Shown here one piece after another: positions 10,134 to 18,844 of a DNA stretch of 64,000 nucleotides; the stretch's first letter is position 1, and every line of letters begins with the position of its first letter. The stretch covers positions 124,001-188,000 of the forward strand of contig NZ_CP012544.1 in assembly GCF_004803815.1 (NCBI RefSeq), read 5' to 3'. The notes beneath the pieces are model-generated. The model worked only from the letters and a program-made list of their open reading frames with translations. It made no database searches and was not told where the DNA came from. Source of the DNA: Campylobacter showae. Lineage in GTDB: Bacteria > Campylobacterota > Campylobacteria > Campylobacterales > Campylobacteraceae. The translations under genes were made by a program, and so were the position numbers.

Positions 10134-11450
10134 ATGCAAATCAAAACCAAGGCGATCGACGCCGTAAATGCTTCGCTGAGTGCGAAAATACCGAGCGCGG
10201 ACGTAAAATCCAAACTCGAAAATGCTGCTAAAAAAGCTGCGAAAAATATGAAAATAGACGGATTTAGAGCGGGCAAAGTGCCTGTGAACGTAGTGCTAAA
10301 ACGTTACGAAAAAGAACTAACAGCCGATGCTGAGCAAGACGCGCTAAAAGACGTCATAGACGCTGGACTAAAAGAGCTAAATAGAAAATTTGAAGAGGTT
10401 ATCGGCGAGCCGATCGTGACTAAATTTGATAGAGGCGAAAACGAGATAGACACAGAGATCGAGCTTTCGTTTAAACCAGTTATAAACATCGACGGCTACG
10501 AGGAGCTGATAGAGAGCGTCAGCACTCCGCGCGTAACCAAAAAAGAGATCGACGAGAGAAAAAACGAAATTTTGAAAATGATGGCCCCACTAGAAAAAAT
10601 AGAAAAAGCCGCACTTGAAAAGGGCGATTTTGCTAAATTTGACTTCGAGGGCTTCGTGGACGGTGAGGCGTTTGAGGGCGGCAAAGCCGAAAACTACTTG
10701 CTAGAAATCGGCTCAGGTCAGTTTATACCCGGCTTTGAGGACGGTATGATCGGACTAAAAGTCGGCGAAGAGCGCGATGTGAAGGTTAAATTTCCTGCCG
10801 AGTACGGCGCTGCGCACCTTGCGGGCAAAGACGCTACGTTTAAAGTAAAACTACACGAAATCCAAGGCAAAAAAGTGCCTGAAGAGATCGACGAAGAGAC
10901 GCTAAAACGTATCATGCCGGGCGAGGAAAAGGTAAGCGTTGAGCTGTTTGAAGAGAGGCTAAAAGAGCAGATCAAAGCCGAGAAACACGCTAAAAACGTA
11001 AACGAGGAGCTAAAGCCTAAATTTGCCGACGCGATCGTGGCTAAATTTAACTTCGACGTGCCGAAAAACATCGTAGAGCAAGAGATGGACATGCAGTTCC
11101 GCGGCGCTTGGAGCAGCTTTACGCCTGAGCAGATGGCTAAATTTAGAGAGGATAAAGACGCTCTAACCAAACAGCGCGAGACATACCGCGACGACGCCGT
11201 AAAAAGCGTGAAGCTAACGTTTATAATAGACGAGCTAGCGCGCCGCAGAGATATCAAAGTAAGCGATCAAGAGCTGATCCAAGCGGTTTATTTTGAGGCG
11301 TATCGCTCGGGCGTAGATCCGAAACAGCACCTTGAAAACTATAAAAATCAAGGAATTTTGCCTGCGATCAAAATGTCGATGATCGAGGAGAAGCTATTTA
11401 ACGAGATGTTTGCGCTAAAGAGCGATAAGAAAGAGAAAAAGGCGGAGTAA
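10134..11450 (+). CDS. tig: Trigger factor (ribosome-associated chaperone and prolyl isomerase)
   Basis: This 438-residue protein has the three trigger-factor domains. The N-terminal ribosome-binding domain carries '[20 protein letters not shown]' (the GFRxGxxP signature). An FKBP-type domain runs from about 155 to 240 ('[20 protein letters not shown]', '[19 protein letters not shown]'). A helical C-terminal chaperone domain completes it. It binds nascent chains at the ribosome exit. A possible -10 (TACACT, 10097-10102) precedes it. The stop codon overlaps the clpP start (TAATG), so tig, clpP and probably the following genes form one transcript. Confidence 0.96.
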   Translation: MQIKTKAIDAVNASLSAKIPSADVKSKLENAAKKAAKNMKIDGFRAGKVPVNVVLKRYEKELTADAEQDALKDVIDAGLKELNRKFEEVIGEPIVTKFDRGENEIDTEIELSFKPVINIDGYEELIESVSTPRVTKKEIDERKNEILKMMAPLEKIEKAALEKGDFAKFDFEGFVDGEAFEGGKAENYLLEIGSGQFIPGFEDGMIGLKVGEERDVKVKFPAEYGAAHLAGKDATFKVKLHEIQGKKVPEEIDEETLKRIMPGEEKVSVELFEERLKEQIKAEKHAKNVNEELKPKFADAIVAKFNFDVPKNIVEQEMDMQFRGAWSSFTPEQMAKFREDKDALTKQRETYRDDAVKSVKLTFIIDELARRRDIKVSDQELIQAVYFEAYRSGVDPKQHLENYKNQGILPAIKMSMIEEKLFNEMFALKSDKKEKKAE

Positions 11451-12040
11451 TGAGCTACTACATCCCCTACGTCATCGAGCGTACGAGCAAGGGCGAGAGA
11501 AGCTACGATATCTACTCGCGCCTGCTAAAAGACCGTATAATAATGCTTAGCGGCGAGATCGAGGACGGTATGGCGTCTGCGATCGTGGCTCAGATGCTGT
11601 TTTTAGAGGCTGAAGATCCGGATAAGGACATATATCTATATATAAACAGTCCTGGCGGCGTGATAACGAGCGGATTTAGCATTTACGATACGATGAACTA
11701 CATCAAGCCCGACGTCTGCACGATCTGCATAGGTCAGGCGGCGTCTATGGGCGCGTTTTTGCTTAGCTGCGGGGCGCAGGGCAAGCGTTATGCGCTGCCA
11801 AATTCGCGTATCATGATCCATCAGCCTTTAGGCGGCGCGCGCGGACAGGCGACGGATATTGAGATACAGGCGAAGGAAATCTTGCGTATGAAAGAAATTT
11901 TAAACGCGATCCTAGCTAAAAATACGGGTCAAAAACTGGCTAAAATCCAAAAAGACACCGACAGAGACTTTTTCATGAGCTCTGCCGAAGCCAAAGAGTA
12001 CGGGCTTATAGATAAAGTTTTGGAGAAAAGCTTTAAGTAA
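11450..12040 (+). CDS. clpP: ATP-dependent Clp protease proteolytic subunit
   Basis: A 196-residue serine protease of standard length that forms the tetradecameric chamber used by ClpX/ClpA. The catalytic triad is visible: S99 in 'GQAASMGAF', H124 in '[10 protein letters not shown]' and D173 in '[10 protein letters not shown]'. The start overlaps the tig stop by one base. In C. jejuni the next gene is def (from memory); here a GGDEF-family gene intervenes. Confidence 0.96.
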   Translation: MSYYIPYVIERTSKGERSYDIYSRLLKDRIIMLSGEIEDGMASAIVAQMLFLEAEDPDKDIYLYINSPGGVITSGFSIYDTMNYIKPDVCTICIGQAASMGAFLLSCGAQGKRYALPNSRIMIHQPLGGARGQATDIEIQAKEILRMKEILNAILAKNTGQKLAKIQKDTDRDFFMSSAEAKEYGLIDKVLEKSFK

Positions 12041-12050
12041 AGAGTAGAAT

Positions 12051-13103
12051 TTGATAAAGTTAGACAACAAAAAAAGCGAAAACGTAGCGGCAAATAACGC
12101 TTCTACTCAAAAAGTAGGCGCAAAAGCTAAAAAGGACGAGTTTAACATCTACGGTTTTTCCGAGGCGATCATAAAAGAACTAACCGAGGAAAATATCCCC
12201 TCGATCCCGAAAAACTACACCGTTTTTTTTGAAAAGATGCTCGAAAAGCAGTCTGACGACTTTAAGAAAAAGGTCGGCGAGATCATAAAGATCGAAGACG
12301 AGATCGGCAAACTCGAGGACGATAGACAAATCAATATCGAGCGCGAGGTCAAAAATAGCTTTATGCAGATAAAAAGCATGCTACAGGCCGTTGCGCTCAT
12401 ATATAAAAATTTGGGAGTTTTAAAAACTATCATCAAAAAACGCTCGGAAAGCCTAGATCCAAATGTAAATTTGATCACGATACAAAGCGTCTTTAACTCT
12501 TTTAACGAAGACTTAAACAAGCTAAATGCGCTAATGGACAAGCATATCGAAGTTATCAAAACGAACTACGAAGAGATTAGTAAGGTTTTTAAGCTGGTTG
12601 AAGAACAGTCTATATATGATGAAAAATTTGACGTATATAATAGAAAATTTTTCCTCAAGACGCTCGGTATCGAGTCTGAAAATATAAAAAAATACGACTA
12701 CAAGTCCTCTGTTATGCTACTAAAGCCAAAAGATAGCGCGCTGGATGGCATCGGATCAAAAGGCAAGTTGGCCGTTTTAAAAAATATATCTCGCATGTTG
12801 CTTCGTACATCGAGGCGTAGCGATATCTTGTCGCACTACGGCGGAGGATGTTTTGCTATGCTGATGAAGCATACCGACATAAGCGGCGCACAAAAAGCCT
12901 GCAAACGTATAACCGATATGTTTTACGACACCTCTTTCATGCTAAATGGAGAGAAATACGAGTTTGATATGGGAGTGGTCACTTTTGATCTAAACATGAC
13001 AAAAACTATCGAGGAGATGCTTTCTTTGGCGCTTGATTCGCTTGTAAACACTGGTAGAGACGGCGAACACTTTTTGGTACTAGAGGACAAGACTGAAAAA
13101 TGA
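12051..13103 (+). CDS. Degenerate GGDEF-domain protein, probable c-di-GMP receptor rather than cyclase
   Basis: A 350-residue protein starting at TTG 12051, 10 bases after clpP; no other in-frame start is available for about 60 codons. Residues 30-190 are helical and coiled-coil-like; residues 190-345 are a GGDEF fold. The active-site loop reads G-G-G-C-F (264-268) instead of G-G-D/E-E-F. The upstream substrate/metal strand ('MLLKPKDSALDG') lacks the usual Asp and Phe-Lys residues, so cyclase activity is unlikely. The inhibitory-site motif RxxD (R255-D258), five residues before the loop, is kept, which is the pattern of GGDEF proteins that sense c-di-GMP. It overlaps def by four bases and is part of the tig-clpP-def transcript. 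Confidence 0.82.
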   Translation: MIKLDNKKSENVAANNASTQKVGAKAKKDEFNIYGFSEAIIKELTEENIPSIPKNYTVFFEKMLEKQSDDFKKKVGEIIKIEDEIGKLEDDRQINIEREVKNSFMQIKSMLQAVALIYKNLGVLKTIIKKRSESLDPNVNLITIQSVFNSFNEDLNKLNALMDKHIEVIKTNYEEISKVFKLVEEQSIYDEKFDVYNRKFFLKTLGIESENIKKYDYKSSVMLLKPKDSALDGIGSKGKLAVLKNISRMLLRTSRRSDILSHYGGGCFAMLMKHTDISGAQKACKRITDMFYDTSFMLNGEKYEFDMGVVTFDLNMTKTIEEMLSLALDSLVNTGRDGEHFLVLEDKTEK

Positions 13104-13612
13104 TACTAGAAATCCTAACCTATCCGAACAAAAAACTTTTCGTCAAATCGCTTGAAGTTAAAGCTTTTGATGAAAATTTGCATAAATTTTTAGACGATAT
13201 GTATGAGACCATGATCGCTAAAAACGGCATCGGACTAGCCGCCATCCAGACGGGCGAGGCCAAGCGAATTTTGATCATAAATTTAGTAGACGAAGAGAGC
13301 AAGGAGCAGCGAAAAGAGGATCTGCTAGAAATCATAAATCCCAAAATTTTACGCAAAGAGGGTGAGATAATCTACCAAGAAGGCTGCCTGAGCGTACCCG
13401 GATACTACGAGGATGTAAAAAGAGCCGAGTTTATAACGCTTGAGTATCAAGACCGCTTCGGCGAGCGAAAAGAGCTCGAGGCGGACGGGCTTTTGTCGGT
13501 TGCGATCCAGCACGAGATGGATCACCTCGACGGACACCTTTTTATTGAACGCATCGGTTACAACAAACGCAAGAAATTCGACAAAGAGTATAAAAAACAA
13601 AAAAACACATGA
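13100..13612 (+). CDS. def: Peptide deformylase
   Basis: A 170-residue metalloenzyme that removes the formyl group from nascent N-terminal methionine. All three family motifs are present: 'GIGLAAIQ' (43-50), 'EGCLS' with metal ligand C96, and 'QHEMDHLDG' with H138, E139 and H142. It overlaps the upstream GGDEF gene and the downstream comM-like gene by four bases each (ATGA type), which indicates translational coupling in a long operon. Confidence 0.96.
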   Translation: MILEILTYPNKKLFVKSLEVKAFDENLHKFLDDMYETMIAKNGIGLAAIQTGEAKRILIINLVDEESKEQRKEDLLEIINPKILRKEGEIIYQEGCLSVPGYYEDVKRAEFITLEYQDRFGERKELEADGLLSVAIQHEMDHLDGHLFIERIGYNKRKKFDKEYKKQKNT

Positions 13613-15129
13613 AAGCCCTAAAATGCGCCACTTATAATGACGAATTACGGCTCGTGGACGTCGAGTCCAGCTTTAACCGCGGTTTGCCCGCACTTAATAT
13701 CGTAGGGCTTGCGGGAGCTTCGATCAAAGAGAGCGCCGAACGCGTAAAATCAGCGCTTTTGTCGTTAAATTTCTCCTTCCCAGCGCAAAAAATCATCATA
13801 AATTTATCCCCCTCGGATATGCCAAAATCAGGCAGTCACTTCGACCTGCCTATCGCGCTTTTAATCGCCCTGCAAAAAGAGCGCGATTTCGAGCCTATTT
13901 TTGCATTCGGCGAGTTGGGGCTCGACGGCGGTGTCAAAAGTACGGCTAGCCTTTTTTCTATCTTGCTTTTTTTGAGCGCGAAAGCGCCGGGTTCTCGCGT
14001 GCTGATCCCGCAAGAGATAGCGCAAAAAGCGGGCGCCATACCGAATTTAGAAATTTACGCCGTTTCAAATTTGGCCGAGGCGATCAAATTTTTCCTCGAG
14101 CCCGAATTTGCCGCCTCGCGCAAAGTCGGTGCCGTTCATCCGCTTTTTTCGAATTTAATCAAAATCGGCGAAAAATACTTCGTAAAAAATCAAAATTTCG
14201 AGCTAAATTTTAGCGACGTAAAAGGCCAAAGTAGGGCAAAAAGAGCTTGCCTGGTGGCTGCTTGCGGTATGCACAACGTTATCTTTGAGGGTAGCCCCGG
14301 ATGCGGCAAGAGCATGAGCGCCAAGCGCCTGCGATACATTTTGCCGCCGCAAAGTTTGGATGAGATTTTGCTCAGCTGCGCTTACAGCTCGCTAAATCAA
14401 CAGGAGAGCGAATTTTCCGCCCTGCGCGCCTTTCGCTCGCCTCATCACACGAGTACGCGCAGCTCGATATTTGGCGGCGGATCGAGCTCTGCTAGGATCG
14501 GCGAGGTTGGGCTGGCTAACGGCGGGATACTTTTTTTCGACGAGCTTCCGCACTTTGCGCCGCAAATTTTAGAGAGCCTGCGCGAGCCGCTGGAGGACTA
14601 TAAAATCAACATTTCGCGGGTAAACTCAAAAGTCACGTATGAGACCAAATTTATGTTCGTAGCCGCGATGAACCCGTGCCCATGCGGTAATCTACTCTCA
14701 AAAAATCTAGAGTGCAAATGCTCGGAGCTTGAGATCAAGCGCTATAAATCGCGTATTTCGGCACCCGTACTAGACCGTATCGACCTTCATGTACAGATGG
14801 ATGAGGTGGCCGCGAGCGATAAAAGCGATGTCACGAGCGAAGCGATGTGGCAAACTGTGCTGCGCGTGTTTGAGACGCAAATCTCGCGCTCTCAAAGTGA
14901 GCTAAATGGCAAGCTCTGCGATGAAGAGATAGCTAAATTTTGCATTTGCGACGACGAGGCGAGCGGTGTGCTAGATAATGCAACGCAGAGGTTTTCGCTC
15001 AGCCGCCGCGCTATTAATAAAACCCTAAAAGTAGCTCGCACGATCGCTGACATCGAGGGCTCGCGCATCATCAAAAAGCCCCATATTTTGGAGGCTTTGA
15101 GCTACCGAGTGAAGCAGGAGAGCGCATGA
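13609..15129 (+). CDS. comM: YifB/ComM-like Mg-chelatase-family AAA+ ATPase
   Basis: A 506-residue protein with the three ComM parts. The N-terminal ChlI-like fold begins 'ALKCATYNDELRLVDVESS' and includes 'GLPALNIVGLAG' and 'IINLSPSDMPKSGSHFDLPI'. A central AAA+ module has Walker A 'GSPGCGKSMSAKRL' (about 226-239), then 'FRSPHHTSTRSSIFGGGS' and 'FFDELPHFAPQILESLREPL'. The C-terminal domain has 'NPCPCGN', a zinc-type Cys cluster. In naturally competent bacteria ComM is a helicase that aids integration of transformed DNA. It is embedded between def and nnr with four-base overlaps on both sides. Confidence 0.92.
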   Translation: MKALKCATYNDELRLVDVESSFNRGLPALNIVGLAGASIKESAERVKSALLSLNFSFPAQKIIINLSPSDMPKSGSHFDLPIALLIALQKERDFEPIFAFGELGLDGGVKSTASLFSILLFLSAKAPGSRVLIPQEIAQKAGAIPNLEIYAVSNLAEAIKFFLEPEFAASRKVGAVHPLFSNLIKIGEKYFVKNQNFELNFSDVKGQSRAKRACLVAACGMHNVIFEGSPGCGKSMSAKRLRYILPPQSLDEILLSCAYSSLNQQESEFSALRAFRSPHHTSTRSSIFGGGSSSARIGEVGLANGGILFFDELPHFAPQILESLREPLEDYKINISRVNSKVTYETKFMFVAAMNPCPCGNLLSKNLECKCSELEIKRYKSRISAPVLDRIDLHVQMDEVAASDKSDVTSEAMWQTVLRVFETQISRSQSELNGKLCDEEIAKFCICDDEASGVLDNATQRFSLSRRAINKTLKVARTIADIEGSRIIKKPHILEALSYRVKQESA

Positions 15130-16547
15130 AAAAGCTATTTTGGGATACGGCAGAGCTTGACGCTAGAGCCGTGAGCGAATTTGGGCTTAGCACCGAGGTG
15201 TTGATGCAAAATGCCGCAAATGCATTAGCTAACGCCGTGCGAAGTAAGTTCAAAAAATCATCGACCAAACGCCGTAAAATTTTAGGCGTAGTCGGCAGCG
15301 GAAATAACGGCGCAGACGTGCTTGCAGCACTTCGGCTTTTGGGCGGCAAATTTGATTGTTTTGCGTTTTTAGCGAGCGACAAACAAAACGAAATCTCAAA
15401 AACCGAGCTAACCAGGGCGCTAAAATGCGGCGTAAATTTGATTTCAAATTTGACGCAAAACGGCGAATTTGACTGCATCATCGATGGGATTTTCGGAACC
15501 GGACTTAGCCGCGAGCTAGACGTGCGAACGATAAATTTGATAAATCTACTAAACGCAAAGCCCAGCTACAAGCTCGCCTGCGACATCCCAAGCGGACTTG
15601 ATAAAAACGGTTTATCGCAAGGCGCGGTCTTTAAGGCCGATACGACCGTGACGATGGGCGCGTTAAAGCTGGCGCTTTATAGCGATTTTGCAAAGGATTT
15701 CGTCGGGCGCATAAAAGTAGCAAATTTGGGTCTTCCCCGCGAGCTTTACGAGACGGGAACGAGCTTTTATAAACTTAGGAAAAGCGATTTAAATTTGCCG
15801 TTTCGCGTAAAACAAAACGCTAACAAGGGCGACTTCGGGCACGCGTTTGTCGTGAGCGGCGCGTATAGCGGAGCGGCGCGTATCGCAGGACTTGCCGCGC
15901 TAACTATCGGTGCGGGACTCGTTAGCGTCGTGGGCGAAAATTTAGACCTCGAGCCCGTTTTGATGCAAAGCGCGCGCATAGCGCCCAAAATGCGAGTCGG
16001 TGCCGTAGGAATGGGGCTTGGCGAGCTTGATGAGGCGCAAAAAGACGAGCTTTTTAGCGAGCTAAAAACAAAAGACGCGCTCGTTATCGACGCCGATCTT
16101 TGCTATGAGCCGCGTACGCTTGAGCTTTTAAACAGCGAAAAGGTTGTGATAACGCCGCACCCAAAAGAGTTTACGAGCCTGCTAGAGCTTGCAAATCTGG
16201 GCAAATTTGATGCTGGCGAAGTACAAAAAAATCGCTTCAAACTCGCTCAAATTTTTAGCCGAAATTTTAAATGCGTGCTTGTTTTAAAGGGTGCAAACAC
16301 CCTAATCGCGCAAGGTGGCGAGGTCTACGTCATGACGCATGGTAGCGCCGCACTCGCAAAAGGCGGCAGCGGAGACGCGCTAAGCGGTATCGTCGCGGGA
16401 CTGCTCGCGCAGGGTTACGACCCGCTAAATGCCGCGATCTCGGGCACGTTAGCTCACGCTCTAGCCGCTCGCGAAATCAAAATCAACGACTACGCGCTCA
16501 CGGCCGCGGACGTCATCAAAGGACTCAAATGCTTACGAAAAAAATAG
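15126..16547 (+). CDS. nnr: Bifunctional NAD(P)HX epimerase / ADP-dependent dehydratase
   Basis: This 473-residue fusion repairs hydrated NAD(P)H. The N-terminal YjeF epimerase half (about 1-205) contains 'VGSGNNGADVLAALRLLG' and 'IIDGIFGTGLSRE'. The C-terminal ribokinase-like dehydratase half (about 215-470) contains 'NKGDFGHAFVVSGAYSGAAR', 'VITPHPKEF', 'VLKGANTLIA' and the catalytic 'AKGGSGDALSGIVAGLLAQG'. Length is normal for the fused bacterial form. Its start overlaps comM by four bases, and its 3' end overlaps purN by 19 bases. Confidence 0.94.
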   Translation: MKKLFWDTAELDARAVSEFGLSTEVLMQNAANALANAVRSKFKKSSTKRRKILGVVGSGNNGADVLAALRLLGGKFDCFAFLASDKQNEISKTELTRALKCGVNLISNLTQNGEFDCIIDGIFGTGLSRELDVRTINLINLLNAKPSYKLACDIPSGLDKNGLSQGAVFKADTTVTMGALKLALYSDFAKDFVGRIKVANLGLPRELYETGTSFYKLRKSDLNLPFRVKQNANKGDFGHAFVVSGAYSGAARIAGLAALTIGAGLVSVVGENLDLEPVLMQSARIAPKMRVGAVGMGLGELDEAQKDELFSELKTKDALVIDADLCYEPRTLELLNSEKVVITPHPKEFTSLLELANLGKFDAGEVQKNRFKLAQIFSRNFKCVLVLKGANTLIAQGGEVYVMTHGSAALAKGGSGDALSGIVAGLLAQGYDPLNAAISGTLAHALAAREIKINDYALTAADVIKGLKCLRKK

Positions 16548-17110
16548 CGGTTTTATTTAGCGGCGGCGGCTCGAATTTGGAGGCGATTTTAGAGAGGTTG
16601 CACGGCAAGGTTTTTGGCCAGACCAAGATCGAGGTCGCGCTAACGCTAACAAATAAAGCTAACGCAGGCGGCATCGCAAAAGCCGCAAAATACGGCCTAA
16701 AAAGCGTCGTCATCGAGCACGTTAATTTTGCCTCGAGAGAGGAGTTTGACGCCGCTGTCGTAGAGGAAATAAAACGAGCTAACGTAGATCTAACCGTGCT
16801 TGCGGGCTTTATGCGTATCCTCACGCCCGTTTTTACAAGCCAAGTTCGCGCGATAAATTTGCACCCGTCGTTGTTGCCGCTTTTTAAGGGCGCACACGCG
16901 ATAAAAGAGAGCTTTGATAGCGATATGAAGGTGGGCGGCGTGAGCGTGCACTGGGTGAGCGAGGAGCTAGACGGCGGCAAGATCATCGCTCAGCGCGCGT
17001 TTGAAAAGAGTGCAGGAATAAGTTTTGAGGAATTTGAAGCCAAAATCCACGCGATAGAGCATGAAATTTTACCTGAAACTATCGTGCAAATTTTGACGGA
17101 CAAAGAGTAA
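16529..17110 (+). CDS. purN: Phosphoribosylglycinamide formyltransferase
   Basis: A 193-residue enzyme that transfers a formyl group from 10-formyl-THF to GAR in purine synthesis. 'LFSGGGSNLEAILE' is the phosphate-binding loop near the N-terminus. The catalytic region 'GFMRILTPVFTSQ' and 'INLHPSLLPLFKGAHAIKES' follows, with the conserved His of the HPSLLP motif, and then the Asp of 'DGGKII'. The ATG lies inside the end of nnr (19-base overlap). It is the last gene of the operon that began at tig; about 357 bases without a gene follow. Confidence 0.94.
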   Translation: MLTKKIAVLFSGGGSNLEAILERLHGKVFGQTKIEVALTLTNKANAGGIAKAAKYGLKSVVIEHVNFASREEFDAAVVEEIKRANVDLTVLAGFMRILTPVFTSQVRAINLHPSLLPLFKGAHAIKESFDSDMKVGGVSVHWVSEELDGGKIIAQRAFEKSAGISFEEFEAKIHAIEHEILPETIVQILTDKE

Positions 17111-17467
17111 AATTTAACGAAATTTAGAGGCATTTTGCTTCTTGTCAAATTTGACTAGTTTTTGGTTGCAAATTTAAAACGTAAATTTTCGGCAATACGA
17201 TTTATCTCGCCGCTTGCTAAAAGCCGCGCAGGCGAGCTAAATTTGAAGCGTCAAATTTGGAAATTTGGCAAAATACAAACTCTGGAAAAAGCGATGTAAA
17301 TTTGACGGCTTTGCGCGTCGCTCAAATTTGAAACAAATTTACGCATTTGAATGCAAATTTACCCCAAGTCGCAAGCGCAAAATTTGAAGCAAAACAAGTA
17401 AATTTTAACCGAAACAACAGCTAAAATTTAAAAGAAAAGAGGCGGAAAGCTCCGCCCAAAAGTAGAA
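17111..17467. other. Gene-free convergent region rich in AAATTTGAC-type words
   Basis: Between convergent purN and cmeC there is no credible gene. The sequence is dense in variants of CAAATTTGAC/GTCAAATTTG on both strands (for example around 17143, 17250, 17296 and 17325). The only other object is the cmeC terminator at its right end. Confidence 0.6.
17430..17458 (-). terminator. Rho-independent terminator after cmeC
   Basis: On the reverse strand GGGCGGA-GCTT-TCCGCCT is followed directly by CTTTTCTTTT. The stem starts about 10 bases after the cmeC stop codon at 17468. Confidence 0.8.
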
Positions 17468-18844
17468 TTATTCGGCCCTAAATCCGCCGCCAAATGCCTT
17501 GTAAACGTCCACGACCGAGTCGATGAGGCTTAAATTTGCTGCGATGTCTTGGAGTCTAACCGAGAGTAGGTTGCGCTGTGCGTCGAGTAGCTCCAGGTGT
17601 CCGGTGTAGCCCTCTTCGAACTGATCCTTGGCTAGCTTATAGATTTTTTCTTGCGAGGGCAGGAGCTCTTTGACCTGATTTAGCGTTAGTTTGGCGTTTT
17701 TGCGATTATTTAGTGCGTCTCTAACCTCGCCAAGAGCCTTTTTGATCGCAGCTTCATAGGCTACGGCCGCGATTTGCTCGTTGGTTTCGGTGATGCGGAC
17801 GTTGTTTTTGGTTCTGCCGTAATCAAAAATTTTCTGCACCAAAGAGCCACCTATGCTCCACGTGTTTGCGTTGCTGATAAAGATATTTTCAAAATCCACG
17901 CTAGAAAATCCGAAAAGTCCCGTTAGCGAGATGGACGGTAGATAGTCGGCCTTTGCGACGCCGATTAGCGCGTTGGTGGCGTTTAGATCGGCGTATGCTT
18001 TAGCTACGTCGCTCCTTCGCAGTAGTATGTCCGCACTCACGCCAGCACTCACTTCAGGCTCTTTAGGTAGCATTTTAGCGCTCTGCACGGCGCCGCTTAG
18101 GATCTCGTCGTTTGATTTGCCCGTTAGTATCGCTACGGATGTTAGAGCCTGAGACAGCGAGGTTTGCACTTCTAGCAGGCTTACTTTTGCGCTTTCTACG
18201 GCCGCTTTGCTTTGTAGATATGTCGTCTCGTTTATGCCGCCTAGATCAAGCTGCGTTTTGCGAAGCGCTAGTGTCTCCTCGTAGGTTTTTAGCGTGTCTT
18301 TTAACACGGCTTCGCGCATATTTAGAGCCACGAGCGCGAAGTAGCTTTTGGCCACGCTAGAGCTTATACTAAGGCGCGCGGTAGCGTAGTCGAGCTTGGT
18401 CGCGTTTAGACTGGCTTTAGCCGACTCGACGCTGTTCCTCACTCTGCCCCACAGATCTATCTCGTAGCTGAGGCCCAAATTTACCTGCGATGTTCGGTAG
18501 CGCGTCTGAGGTTGCTTGGTATAGGTCTCGCCGCTACTTTTTGCTTTGGTGTAGCCGACGTTTAAATTTACGCTAGGAAAAAGATCTGCCTCCGAGATGC
18601 CTAGGCTTGCGGCGGCTTTTTGTAAATTTAAATAAGCCGTGCGGAGGTCGGTATTTTTCTCTAGCGCGCTAGCTACGAGTGAGTTTAGGTTTTCGTCGCC
18701 AAACTCCTTCCACCACTCGTCTCTGATGTCGCTAGTTTCAAATTTGTACGTAGATTCAAATTTCGTATCGACCTCTGGTATCTCGGGGCGAAACGAGCAG
18801 CCGGCTAAAAATAGCGCCGTGGCTAAAGTTAAAATTTTATACAT
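17468..18844 (-). CDS. cmeC: Outer-membrane channel of the CmeABC efflux pump
   Basis: A 458-residue TolC-family lipoprotein channel. A signal peptide ends at the lipobox 'LFLAGC' (C16 lipidated). Two repeated outer-membrane-factor domains of long helices and paired strands follow, with typical segments 'LNVGYTKAKSSG', 'LSYEIDLWGRVRNSVE' and 'RRSDVAKAYADLNATNALIG'. It exports substrates delivered by CmeA-CmeB. The gene is last in the operon and its start overlaps cmeB by eight bases. A clear terminator follows the stop. Confidence 0.93.
   Translation of the reverse strand: MYKILTLATALFLAGCSFRPEIPEVDTKFESTYKFETSDIRDEWWKEFGDENLNSLVASALEKNTDLRTAYLNLQKAAASLGISEADLFPSVNLNVGYTKAKSSGETYTKQPQTRYRTSQVNLGLSYEIDLWGRVRNSVESAKASLNATKLDYATARLSISSSVAKSYFALVALNMREAVLKDTLKTYEETLALRKTQLDLGGINETTYLQSKAAVESAKVSLLEVQTSLSQALTSVAILTGKSNDEILSGAVQSAKMLPKEPEVSAGVSADILLRRSDVAKAYADLNATNALIGVAKADYLPSISLTGLFGFSSVDFENIFISNANTWSIGGSLVQKIFDYGRTKNNVRITETNEQIAAVAYEAAIKKALGEVRDALNNRKNAKLTLNQVKELLPSQEKIYKLAKDQFEEGYTGHLELLDAQRNLLSVRLQDIAANLSLIDSVVDVYKAFGGGFRAE

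Noticed and set aside
17111-17467. CRISPR-like array suggested by recurring AAATTTGAC
   Set aside because: The repeats are only about 9-10 bases, unevenly spaced and on both strands, with no cas genes in the window.
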